Shown here: piece by piece, positions 1 through 5,831 of the stretch | Position numbering within the stretch: the stretch's first letter is position 1 | Layout: every line of letters begins with the position of its first letter | NCBI RefSeq assembly: GCF_005518285.1 | Contig: NZ_SJDU01000135.1 | Span: 1-5,831 of the forward strand | Length of the DNA: 5,831 nucleotides | DNA from: Brachyspira catarrhinii | GTDB lineage: Bacteria; Spirochaetota; Brachyspiria; Brachyspirales; Brachyspiraceae | Direction: 5' to 3' | The notes under the pieces: model-generated | Databases searched by the model: none | The model's input: only the letters and a program-made list of their open reading frames with translations | Told to the model about the DNA's origin: nothing | Program-made: the position numbers and the translations under genes

Positions 1-18
1 AGAATTACATCCGCTCAT
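1..18 (-). CDS. 5' end of an unidentified gene, leaving the window on the left
   Basis: On the minus strand an ATG at 18..16 opens a frame reading M-S-G-C-N-S up to the window edge. It is preceded by a strong Shine-Dalgarno sequence (AAGGAG at 33..28, nine bases before the ATG) and, further upstream, by two consensus sigma70 promoters on the same strand. Promoter, ribosome site and start codon in correct order make this a real gene start rather than a chance ATG. Six residues are too few to identify a product, and no function is proposed. It is divergent from the pyridoxal kinase gene and shares a 248-bp control region with it. Judged from the promoters, expression could be strong unless a repressor holds it down. 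Confidence 0.6.
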
Positions 19-27
19 TTTTCTTTT

Positions 28-33
28 CTCCTT
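28..33 (-). promoter_or_regulatory. Ribosome binding site of the leftward gene
   Basis: The minus strand reads AAGGAG here, inside a purine-only run, with nine bases to the ATG at 18..16. It is the best Shine-Dalgarno match in the window and is the main reason for calling a gene start at the left edge. Confidence 0.65.
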
Positions 34-47
34 TTTTCGACAATTAC

Positions 48-62
48 AATTAACAATCAATT
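48..62. promoter_or_regulatory. Candidate operator palindrome, copy 1
   Basis: The sequence AATTAA-CAA-TCAATT is a hyphenated palindrome with one mismatch. It sits just downstream of the proximal -10 box, at about +2 to +17 of the predicted transcript. The same element recurs at the same place relative to the distal promoter, which is a usual position for a repressor site. No regulator gene is visible in the window, and AT-rich DNA produces such palindromes readily, so the functional reading is inference. Confidence 0.35.
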
Positions 63-70
63 TTTTAAAT

Positions 71-98
71 ATTATACATGTTTAATAAAAATTGTCAA
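71..98 (-). promoter_or_regulatory. Leftward sigma70 promoter, proximal copy
   Basis: On the minus strand a perfect -35 box TTGACA (98..93) and a perfect -10 box TATAAT (76..71) are separated by 16 bp. The expected transcription start is near 64, giving a leader of about 46 bases before the ATG at 18. Two perfect hexamers at an acceptable spacing are unlikely by chance, even in AT-rich DNA, because TTGACA contains G and C. It should drive the gene entering at the left edge. Confidence 0.7.
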
Positions 99-112
99 GC
101 AATATAATTTGC

Positions 113-127
113 AATTAACAATTAATT
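113..127. promoter_or_regulatory. Candidate operator palindrome, copy 2
   Basis: The sequence AATTAA-CAA-TTAATT is a perfect hyphenated palindrome with six-base arms and a three-base centre. It directly overlaps or follows the predicted start of the distal leftward promoter. It is the counterpart of 48-62 with the arm mismatch absent. Confidence 0.38.
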
Positions 128-134
128 TAAATAA

Positions 135-163
135 ATTATAGCATGTTTGATAAAAAATGTCAA
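135..163 (-). promoter_or_regulatory. Leftward sigma70 promoter, distal copy, full consensus
   Basis: On the minus strand TTGACA (163..158) and TATAAT (140..135) are separated by exactly 17 bp, with TG one base upstream of the -10 (extended -10, TGC before TATAAT). This is a textbook consensus promoter. The expected start is near 128, giving a leader of about 110 bases that runs through the proximal promoter. It lies in tandem with the promoter at 98..71 and serves the same leftward gene. Confidence 0.75.
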
Positions 164-212
164 TAGGTTGAATTTGGAACATAATAACTTATGATAACAA
201 TATACAAATTTA

Positions 213-240
213 TTGACAAACTAAAAATATCATATAACAT
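213..240 (+). promoter_or_regulatory. Candidate promoter of the pyridoxal kinase gene
   Basis: A perfect -35 box TTGACA lies at 213-218, followed after 16 bp by TAACAT (235-240), a four-of-six -10 match. TATAAC at 233-238 is a closer hexamer but would leave a spacer of only 14 bp. The predicted start near 247 gives a leader of about 20 bases. A second, weaker possibility upstream is TTGAAT (168-173) with TATGAT (190-195), spacer 16. Both are far weaker than the leftward promoters in the same region. Confidence 0.45.
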
Positions 241-266
241 ATATCGCAAATAGGCAATATAATATT

Positions 267-1094
267 ATGAATAAAGACAATAAAGATTTAAATGTTCTGA
301 TTATAAACGATTTATGCTCTTACGGAAAAGCTTCTTTAACGGTGAATATTCCCGTTTTGTCCGCATTCGGTATAAAAGTTTCTCCTCTTATAAGCGTTTT
401 ACTTTCCAACCATACCGCTTTTAATAGTTTTTGCGCTTTCGATTTGACTAAAGAATTGGAAGCTATAATAAAAGAATTAAAATTGCGAAAACCGAAATTT
501 GACGCTTTTTATATCGGCTGGCTTTCTGCGGGAAAACAACCCGAAATAGTTATCGATATAATAAAAGATTTTGATTTTGGAATAATTTTATTAGACCCGA
601 TACTTGGAGACAACGGCAAATTATATCCTTCTATGTCTAACGAACATGTAAAATCCATGAAGAGTTTATTAAAATATTCCACGATAGCTACTCCGAATAT
701 TACGGAACTTGCCATTTTGCTCGATAAAGACCCGTCAAAAAAATATGACGAAAAAGAAATAGAAGAAATGGCAAAAACTTTATCCGAAATGGGACCAAAA
801 ACGGTAATCGTCACAAGCGTAGAAAAAGAAAATAAATTGGGTTGTTTATGCTACAATGAAAATAAAATTATAACGAAATATTACGACAAAATAAATATAA
901 GCATGCCGGGAACGGGAGACGCTTTCGGCGCTTCGCTTTTAGGTTATATACTTAAAGGCGAAACAATAGAAAACGCATTGAACAAAGCGACAAAATTTAT
1001 TTATTCTTCCGTTAAAGCGTCATTTGAAGAAATTAAATCTGACGAAGAGAGAATATACGGAATTTCAATCGAAAAGAGATTAAATCTACTTTAA
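267..1094 (+). CDS. pdxY: Pyridoxal/pyridoxamine kinase (PdxK/PdxY type)
   Basis: This 275-residue cytosolic enzyme is predicted to phosphorylate the 5'-hydroxyl of pyridoxal or pyridoxamine with ATP, the salvage route to pyridoxal 5'-phosphate. It belongs to the ribokinase-like fold. Visible marks are the N-terminal strand and substrate loop LIINDLCSYGKASLT (11-25), the motif SNHT (47-50), which E. coli PdxY also has, DPILGD (110-115), TPNITE (142-147), and the anion-hole motif GTGDAFG (215-221) with Asp218 as the likely catalytic base. Length is close to the family norm (E. coli PdxY has 287). An in-frame stop at 222-224 and no other ATG between it and 267 fix the start. The ribosome site is weak (AGG at 252-254). 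The frame is intact. The gene is divergent from the left-edge gene and convergent with the TPR gene. The sequence cannot settle the preference for pyridoxal or pyridoxamine, and hydroxymethylpyrimidine kinase is a less likely alternative. The symbol denotes the family. Confidence 0.85.
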   Translation: MNKDNKDLNVLIINDLCSYGKASLTVNIPVLSAFGIKVSPLISVLLSNHTAFNSFCAFDLTKELEAIIKELKLRKPKFDAFYIGWLSAGKQPEIVIDIIKDFDFGIILLDPILGDNGKLYPSMSNEHVKSMKSLLKYSTIATPNITELAILLDKDPSKKYDEKEIEEMAKTLSEMGPKTVIVTSVEKENKLGCLCYNENKIITKYYDKINISMPGTGDAFGASLLGYILKGETIENALNKATKFIYSSVKASFEEIKSDEERIYGISIEKRLNLL

Positions 1095-1098
1095 AAAT

Positions 1099-3855
1099 TT
1101 ATTTCAATATTTTATTTAAAATATTTTGAATTTCCATTTCGATATTTTTTTTAGCTTCTTTATCTTTTCCCCAAATCGCTTTATCGGACGCCGTTTTATA
1201 AGAAACCAAAGCGTTTCTAAATAAATTTTCCGTATTGTTTTCAATAAGACTTTCCGCTCGGTTTTTGTAGATTTTTCCCAAAAGCTCGTATCCGCTGTAA
1301 TCGTCTGGAACTAAAGAAATATAATTCATTACATAATCGTAAGCCAAATTGTAATTTCTAAAATATTCCAAATATATAATCGCCGCCCTATAATTTGCCG
1401 CCGCATGATTTTTATTATTCTTAATAACATATTCGTAAAATTCGAGCGCTTCTCTCATATTTCCCATTTGCTCGTTAATATAGCCTAATTGATATCGATA
1501 ATCCAAATTCAAATTATCTTCCAATATCGCTCTTTGAATGGAATTAATCGCTTCGTTATAGTTATTTATTTTTACATAAATTTTTGACAATGCGTAATAA
1601 TCTCTCGCTTTTCTTTTTTGATTAAAATTTAGAGAAGATATTTTATTATTATCCGCTATGGAAATGCTTTCCACTCTGTCAAGCAAATCGACATCGATAT
1701 ATTGCGCCGCTCTGTTATAAGCCCAAAAAGAATAATCGTATAATCCGCTTTTATTATAAATCTTTCCCAAAAGCAAATCTCTCACTCCGTTTATATCTAT
1801 ATATTTTAAAATATTATTGATTATATTGTAGCCTTCGATATTATATTCGTAAACCAAAGCTTCCGCTAATTTTATCATATTATCGATATACGCTGGCGAA
1901 ATATTTAAAACCTCTCTTCTTATATCGGAAAGTTTAACATAAGCGTTTATATTATTGAAATTGCCGACCGAATTTAAATATACATCGACATAAATTTGAT
2001 TCTTTATCGCAATGGCGTCATAATTATCTTTGTTTCTTCTAATCGCAAGATTGGAAATTGATTTGGCTTTATCGAATTGACGATTATCGTATAGAAAAGT
2101 TGCGTAATAACCGTAAACTATCGACTCTATTTTTTTTATATAATCTATATCGTAATTTTTTATTTTAAGCTGTTCTATATAAGCGAGCGCTTCGTCATAT
2201 TGATTGTATTTTATGAATTCGTAAATTTTATCGGTAATTAATTTAGTATTGTTTTTTAAGTCGTCTTCCCAAAATATAGTAGATTGAACATCCGCAAAAT
2301 CTATATCTTTTTGAGACTGCGAATAATTATTGCTCGATATTCTTATTTTTAGCAATTCTCTTAAAAGGACAACATTATTAATACTTATCGAATCGTTGTC
2401 GTATAATTCTTTTAAAATATTTATCGCTCTGTCTATAGAACCCAATCTATAATAAGAGTTTGCAATATAACCGATTCTAATCTGCTCTTCGTATCCGTTA
2501 AATTTATTTGCCGAAAGAAGTTCCATAATATCGACATAATATCCGTCTCTATTTAACTCTTCCGCTTTGTCTAAAATTATATTATATCCGATTGAATCCA
2601 AAATGGAATTAACTGTCGCTCTATAACTTCTGATTCCGTTTAATAATTCTCTCGCTTTAAAATATTCTTTTTTGCTTATCAAATATTTTGCGTATTCTAT
2701 TTTATTTTCGTCCGAAATATCGTATAAGTCTATTATCTGCGAAACGATTTTATTCGGATAAAAAGAATAGCCCGCGTTATAAAGCATATTTGCAAAAGTT
2801 TCGTATAATCTCGGTTTATTGTAAGAATATTCCAAACCTTTCTCTAAAATTTCAATAGCGCTTTTTTCGTTATTTTCGTATAAATATATTTGAGCGAGCA
2901 TAGCGTAAGCTTCGTCAAAATTTTTATTAACGGAAATAAATTGATTCAACATATTTTTTGAAAGTTGATAATTCCCCATTTTCAAATAAGTTTTTATCAA
3001 AGCCAAATTTATTTCTGGAAAATTATTCGAATATGAAGACAAATTATTTAAAATATTCGTAGCCTCTTCAAATTCTCTACTTTCTAATTTTGAATTCCAA
3101 TTATATAATTCTCTCTGAACGGTAGCGTTTGAAATTTTTGAATTTAATCTTTCAATATCTATTCTATTATTGCTATAACTATTATAACTCGAATATGACA
3201 TTTGAGCGTTATTATAATTATTTAAAGCGTCCGCATATTGATTATGTAGCAGATTAATATCGGCAAATCCCTCGAATCCGTATCCAATTCCCGCTTTCAA
3301 ACATTGCGTAAAATAATTATTTGCGCTTTTTATATCGTTATATTTTAAAGAAGTTTTTCCCGCCAAAAATATCCAATAATAATCGTTATATATTTTATAG
3401 GCGAGTATATAAGTTCTTAAAGTAAATTCGTAATCGTTAATATTGTCAAAAAAATTTCCCACTACTTCGTATATTTCTCTTTCATCAAAATACATTGTTA
3501 ATAATTTCTTAAAATCGAGCATAGAATAATAAATATCGCCCGTTCTATAATAGGCAAATCCTCTTAAATAATAAAGAATGTAATAATCTTTATAAGAAGT
3601 TTCAAGTTCGTTGCATAAAGTTATTGCCTCGAAAAATTTAAAATTATTTATTAATTGCTTAACTTCCTCAAATTTATTCATTAATACTAATTTTGAACTC
3701 TCGTCTAATTTATTAAAAAAATCGTTGGTTTGAACGGATATAGCGTCAATTCCTATATTTAAATTTCTATCATTAACTTTTGAGTAATAGTGTAAAATAT
3801 CGTTGGAATATGCCGAAATATATGTTATAAAAATTATTATCAGTATTCGTCTCAT
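1099..3855 (-). CDS. Large exported TPR-repeat protein
   Basis: This protein has 918 residues. The N-terminus is a typical signal peptide: Arg2-Arg3, a hydrophobic core ILIIIFITYI (4-13), and an A-Y-S site (15-17) suggesting cleavage after Ser17. There is no lipobox cysteine, so it is predicted to be free in the periplasm or beyond rather than a lipoprotein. The rest is an alpha-helical solenoid of tetratricopeptide-like repeats with the usual small/aromatic pattern. Clearest units lie near 93-126, 281-313, 314-347, 458-490, 578-611, 690-720, 751-784, 785-818 and 819-852, with degenerate repeats between. An Asn/Tyr/Ser-rich linker at 217-230 breaks the array. No catalytic domain is visible. 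TPR arrays bind proteins, so a scaffold or envelope-assembly role is a reasonable guess only. The start is supported by AGGAA at 3865..3861, five bases before the ATG. It stands alone between convergent and divergent neighbours. Confidence 0.85.
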   Translation of the reverse strand: MRRILIIIFITYISAYSNDILHYYSKVNDRNLNIGIDAISVQTNDFFNKLDESSKLVLMNKFEEVKQLINNFKFFEAITLCNELETSYKDYYILYYLRGFAYYRTGDIYYSMLDFKKLLTMYFDEREIYEVVGNFFDNINDYEFTLRTYILAYKIYNDYYWIFLAGKTSLKYNDIKSANNYFTQCLKAGIGYGFEGFADINLLHNQYADALNNYNNAQMSYSSYNSYSNNRIDIERLNSKISNATVQRELYNWNSKLESREFEEATNILNNLSSYSNNFPEINLALIKTYLKMGNYQLSKNMLNQFISVNKNFDEAYAMLAQIYLYENNEKSAIEILEKGLEYSYNKPRLYETFANMLYNAGYSFYPNKIVSQIIDLYDISDENKIEYAKYLISKKEYFKARELLNGIRSYRATVNSILDSIGYNIILDKAEELNRDGYYVDIMELLSANKFNGYEEQIRIGYIANSYYRLGSIDRAINILKELYDNDSISINNVVLLRELLKIRISSNNYSQSQKDIDFADVQSTIFWEDDLKNNTKLITDKIYEFIKYNQYDEALAYIEQLKIKNYDIDYIKKIESIVYGYYATFLYDNRQFDKAKSISNLAIRRNKDNYDAIAIKNQIYVDVYLNSVGNFNNINAYVKLSDIRREVLNISPAYIDNMIKLAEALVYEYNIEGYNIINNILKYIDINGVRDLLLGKIYNKSGLYDYSFWAYNRAAQYIDVDLLDRVESISIADNNKISSLNFNQKRKARDYYALSKIYVKINNYNEAINSIQRAILEDNLNLDYRYQLGYINEQMGNMREALEFYEYVIKNNKNHAAANYRAAIIYLEYFRNYNLAYDYVMNYISLVPDDYSGYELLGKIYKNRAESLIENNTENLFRNALVSYKTASDKAIWGKDKEAKKNIEMEIQNILNKILK
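1103..1130. terminator. Possible bidirectional AT-only terminator hairpin
   Basis: Arms AATATTTT (1106-1113) and AAAATATT (1118-1125) pair around the loop ATTT. Flanking TTCAA/TTGAA can extend the stem if a bulge is allowed. The hairpin lies just past the kinase stop and inside the last codons of the convergent TPR gene, so it could serve both transcripts. The stem has almost no G-C pairs, and the nearest T-run on the plus strand (1145-1152) is not adjacent, so an intrinsic terminator is uncertain. Confidence 0.25.
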
Positions 3856-3860
3856 AGTAA

Positions 3861-3865
3861 TTCCT
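3861..3865 (-). promoter_or_regulatory. Ribosome binding site of the TPR gene
   Basis: The minus strand reads AGGAA with five bases to the ATG at 3855..3853. It supports this start, which also places a proper signal peptide at the N-terminus. Confidence 0.6.
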
Positions 3866-3938
3866 ATCGTGCTGTTATAATAATCGGAATTTTTGCCTTT
3901 AATTTTTAATTATGTAATTTAATTTTATATATAATAAT

Positions 3939-3967
3939 TTGCAAAAACCTAATAACCGAATTATAAT
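3939..3967 (+). promoter_or_regulatory. Candidate promoter of lepA
   Basis: TTGCAA (3939-3944, four of six) and a perfect TATAAT (3962-3967) are separated by 17 bp. The predicted start is near 3974, giving a leader of about 63 bases. Another TATAAT at 3930-3935 has no acceptable -35 box upstream, so this pair is preferred. Confidence 0.55.
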
Positions 3968-3976
3968 TATTGTCAA
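3949..3976 (-). promoter_or_regulatory. Candidate promoter of the TPR gene
   Basis: On the minus strand a perfect -35 box TTGACA (3976..3971) is followed after 16 bp by TATTAG (3954..3949), a four-of-six -10 match. The transcript would start near 3942 and carry a leader of about 87 bases. An alternative is TTGCAA (3944..3939) with TAAATT (3921..3916), spacer 17. The two cannot be separated by eye. The chosen one overlaps the lepA promoter on the other strand. Confidence 0.4.
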
Positions 3977-3982
3977 TAATAA

Positions 3983-4007
3983 AAATAAAAATTTTGAAAT
4001 TTTATTT
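3983..4007 (+). other. AT-only inverted repeat in the lepA leader
   Basis: AAATAAAA (3983-3990) pairs with TTTTATTT (4000-4007). An unpaired A at 3991, then TTT/AAA around the TG at 3995-3996, continue the symmetry. In RNA this would be a weak hairpin of A-U pairs about 16 bases upstream of the ribosome site. It may be a chance product of base composition. No known riboswitch or leader peptide is recognisable here. Confidence 0.25.
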
Positions 4008-4020
4008 AAATAATAAATAA

Positions 4021-4025
4021 AAGGA
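4021..4025 (+). promoter_or_regulatory. Ribosome binding site of lepA
   Basis: AAGGA lies eleven bases before the ATG at 4037. The spacing is slightly long but acceptable. It supports this start, which also matches the family N-terminus, where the first GTPase motif begins about 14 residues in. Confidence 0.6.
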
Positions 4026-4036
4026 AATTATTATAA

Positions 4037-5831
4037 ATGTCCTATTCCGATAAGATTAGAAATTTCTGCATAATCGCTCATGTCGACCATGGAAAAAGCA
4101 CTTTAGCCGATAGAATAATAGAACATACTAAAGCGATTTCAAGCAGAGAGATGAAAGCTCAAATACTCGATTCGATGGATATAGAAAGAGAGCGCGGAAT
4201 TACAATAAAAAGTCAGGCTGTAAAATTATCTTATCAGTCGAAAAGTGGAGAGGTTTATACTTTTAATTTAATCGATACTCCTGGACATGTCGATTTTAAT
4301 TATGAAGTCTCTCGTTCGCTTGCGGCATGCGAGGGAGCTATTCTTGTCGTGGATGCGGCGCAAGGAGTGGAAGCTCAAACTATTTCCAATTTTTATTTGG
4401 CTTTTGAAAATAATTTGGAAATAGTTCCCGTAATCAATAAAATAGATTTGCCCGCCGCCAATATCGAACTTTGCAAAGCGCAAATGGAAAAAGAATTCGC
4501 AGTAAATCAAAACGATATAGTTTTAGCGAGCGCAAAAAACGATATAGGGATTGACGAAATATTGGAAGCGGTTGTAAAAATGATTCCTCCTCCAAAAGAC
4601 AATTCGCTTCTTCAAACGAGAGCTTTAATATTCGATTCTTATTATGACGCTTTTAGAGGAGCGGTTATGATAATGAGAATTTTTGACGGCGCTATAAAAA
4701 AAGGCGATAAAATTCTATTAATGGAAAGCAAAGCCGTTTACGAAATCGAAGAATGCGGAACTTTACTTTTGGGACTCAAACCCGCAAACGAATTAAAAAG
4801 CGGCGAGGTTGGATATATCATAGCGGGAATAAAAAATATTTCGGACATAAAAATAGGCGATACGATAACATTGGAAAATAATCCCTCGAGAGTTCCATTA
4901 ATAGGATATAAGGAAGTTTTGCCTATGGTTTTCGCGGGGATTTTTCCAGCCGAAGACGAAGATTATACAGACTTACAAAAAGCTTTGGAAAAATTAAAAT
5001 TAAATGACGCTTCCTTTATTTACGAACCCGAGCGCTCTATAGCTTTGGGATTCGGTTATAGATGCGGATTTTTGGGACTATTGCATTTGGAAATAGTGCA
5101 GGAAAGATTGGAAAGAGAATTTAATTTGGATTTGGTTATAACGAGTCCGTCAGTCGAAGTAAAATTAAAACTAACAAACGGAGAAGAAAAAATTATTGAC
5201 AATCCTGCCGATTTTCCAGCGGCGCAATATATAGAAAAATGCTACGAACCTTTTATAAACGCTTTGATAATAGTCCCTTCCGATTATTTGGGAAATATTA
5301 TATCTTTATGCATAGACAGAAGAGGAGTTCAAACTTCGTTAAATTATTTGGACGATAGAAGAGCGGAAATAAAATTCGATTTGCCGCTTATAGAAGTAGT
5401 TTACGATTTTTACGATAAATTAAAATCAATTTCGAGAGGATACGCTTCGTTCGATTACGATTTTTCGGATTTTAGAGAAAGTCAAATTGAAAAAATAGAC
5501 ATACTCGTTCATGGGGAAGTGGTTGATGCTCTATCTTTTATGTCGCATAGAAGCAACGCCGAAACTCGAGGAAGACAAATAATAGAAAAATTAAAACATC
5601 TTATACCTCGTCATATGTTTCAAATTCCTTTGCAAGCGGCAATCGGAGGAAGAATAATCGCAAGAGAAAATATAAGCGCATTAAGAAAAAATGTTACGGC
5701 AAAATGTTATGGCGGAGATATTACAAGAAAAAGAAAATTGCTTGAAAAACAAAAAGAAGGAAAAAAGAGAATGAAATCAATCGGAAATGTGGAAATTCCT
5801 CAAAACGCGTTTATACAAAACGCGTTTATAA
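4037..5831 (+). CDS. lepA: Elongation factor 4 (LepA), 3' end beyond the window
   Basis: LepA/EF4 is a ribosome-bound translational GTPase, described as back-translocating or rescuing stalled ribosomes and as affecting 30S assembly. All G motifs are present: AHVDHGKST (14-22), RGIT (53-56), DTPGH (80-84), NKID (134-137) and SAK (165-167). A beta-barrel domain II follows from about 195, then the EF-G-like domain with GFGYRCGFLGLLH (338-350). The LepA-specific C-terminal domain includes NAETRGRQ, IPLQAAIGGRIIAR and YGGDITRKRKLL (starting at 558). This last domain separates LepA from EF-G, TypA and RF3. The frame is open for 598 codons and ends one base into codon 599. E. coli LepA has 599 residues and its last conserved segment (PQEAF plus about 11 residues) is nearly reached here, so only around ten codons should be missing. 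The conserved NAFI segment is duplicated at 589-598. The gene is divergent from the TPR gene. Confidence 0.97.
   Translation, partial: MSYSDKIRNFCIIAHVDHGKSTLADRIIEHTKAISSREMKAQILDSMDIERERGITIKSQAVKLSYQSKSGEVYTFNLIDTPGHVDFNYEVSRSLAACEGAILVVDAAQGVEAQTISNFYLAFENNLEIVPVINKIDLPAANIELCKAQMEKEFAVNQNDIVLASAKNDIGIDEILEAVVKMIPPPKDNSLLQTRALIFDSYYDAFRGAVMIMRIFDGAIKKGDKILLMESKAVYEIEECGTLLLGLKPANELKSGEVGYIIAGIKNISDIKIGDTITLENNPSRVPLIGYKEVLPMVFAGIFPAEDEDYTDLQKALEKLKLNDASFIYEPERSIALGFGYRCGFLGLLHLEIVQERLEREFNLDLVITSPSVEVKLKLTNGEEKIIDNPADFPAAQYIEKCYEPFINALIIVPSDYLGNIISLCIDRRGVQTSLNYLDDRRAEIKFDLPLIEVVYDFYDKLKSISRGYASFDYDFSDFRESQIEKIDILVHGEVVDALSFMSHRSNAETRGRQIIEKLKHLIPRHMFQIPLQAAIGGRIIARENISALRKNVTAKCYGGDITRKRKLLEKQKEGKKRMKSIGNVEIPQNAFIQNAFI
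5801..5830 (+). repeat. Exact 15-bp tandem duplication in the lepA 3' end
   Basis: CAAAACGCGTTTATA occurs twice with no gap (5801-5815 and 5816-5830). It is in frame and encodes QNAFI twice. Each unit contains the perfect palindrome AAACGCGTTT. LepA proteins have this segment once (PQEAFL in E. coli), followed by a short hydrophobic tail, so the second copy is an insertion relative to the family. It ends one base from the window edge. Confidence 0.9.

Larger units (their letters stand above)
47..98. repeat. Degenerate 52-bp direct repeat, copy 1 (promoter-operator unit)
   Basis: This stretch matches 112-163 at 39 of 52 positions without gaps, by hand count. Agreement is best at the two ends: CAATTAACAA at the left, and the block CATGTTT(A/G)AT plus TGTCAA at the right. 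The poor middle section becomes better if a one-base gap is allowed beside the -10 box. Each copy carries a complete leftward promoter and a palindrome, so the unit looks like a duplicated promoter-operator module rather than random AT-rich similarity. The two copies start 65 bp apart. Confidence 0.6.
112..163. repeat. Degenerate 52-bp direct repeat, copy 2 (promoter-operator unit)
   Basis: This is the partner of 47-98. It carries the better of the two leftward promoters (17-bp spacer, against 16 in copy 1) and the more perfect palindrome. The single extra G at 141, between the -10 box and the CATG block, accounts for the spacer difference. Confidence 0.6.

Noticed and set aside
47..163. The repeated CAATTAACAAT segments as a CRISPR array or origin iterons
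   Set aside because: There are only two degenerate copies, each tied to a promoter, with no uniform spacers and no replication or cas gene in view.
258..263. TATAAT just before the kinase start codon as a -10 box
   Set aside because: It is four bases from the ATG, so the transcript would start inside the coding sequence. No -35 box stands at the right distance.
509..814. Minus-strand open frame of 101 codons
   Set aside because: It lies wholly inside the pyridoxal kinase gene on the opposite strand, has no ribosome site, and its translation shows no family features. It is a shadow of the real gene.
3874..3879. TATAAC on the minus strand as the TPR gene -10 box
   Set aside because: It would start the transcript at or inside the ribosome site, and the -35 candidate (TTAAAG) matches only three of six positions.
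4268..4510. Minus-strand open frame of 80 codons
   Set aside because: It lies inside the GTPase domain of lepA, over the conserved DTPGH to SAK stretch, so the opposite frame is clearly the coding one.
5829..5831. TAA at the extreme right edge as the lepA stop codon
   Set aside because: It is out of frame. The last full codon is ATA (5828-5830), and base 5831 begins the next codon.

Overview
The window comes from a very AT-rich bacterial genome. It carries three substantial genes and the first codons of a fourth. The A/T-only spacers, the protein composition (rich in Lys, Ile, Asn and Tyr) and a large secreted TPR protein suggest a spirochaete of the Brachyspira type. That assignment is inference. 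One reservation is that GCG, TCG, CCC and GAC codons are commoner than I would expect for the well-known Brachyspira species.

Layout, left to right. Bases 1-18 are the first six codons of a minus-strand gene that leaves the window. Bases 19-266 are a divergent control region. It holds two tandem, near-perfect sigma70 promoters pointing left, each inside a degenerate copy of a 52-bp repeat and each followed by a small palindrome at the expected transcription start. A weaker promoter points right. Bases 267-1094 (+) encode a pyridoxal/pyridoxamine kinase of the PdxK/PdxY type, a vitamin B6 salvage enzyme. Four bases separate its stop codon from the stop of a convergent gene on the minus strand, 1099-3855, which encodes a 918-residue exported TPR-repeat protein. 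Bases 3856-4036 are a second divergent region with back-to-back, overlapping promoters for the TPR gene (left) and lepA (right). Bases 4037-5831 (+) encode LepA/EF4, the translational GTPase. It has all five G motifs and a nearly complete C-terminal domain, and it is still open at the right edge.

The genes do not form one operon. Both spacers are divergent and the only gene junction is convergent, so each gene is probably its own transcription unit. PdxK and LepA are housekeeping functions and the TPR protein is an envelope or periplasmic protein of unknown role. I see no mobile element, CRISPR array, tRNA or rRNA, and no evidence of a new multi-gene system. The points most worth a second look are the duplicated promoter-operator unit at the left edge and an exact 15-bp tandem duplication in the lepA 3' end, lying against the window edge.
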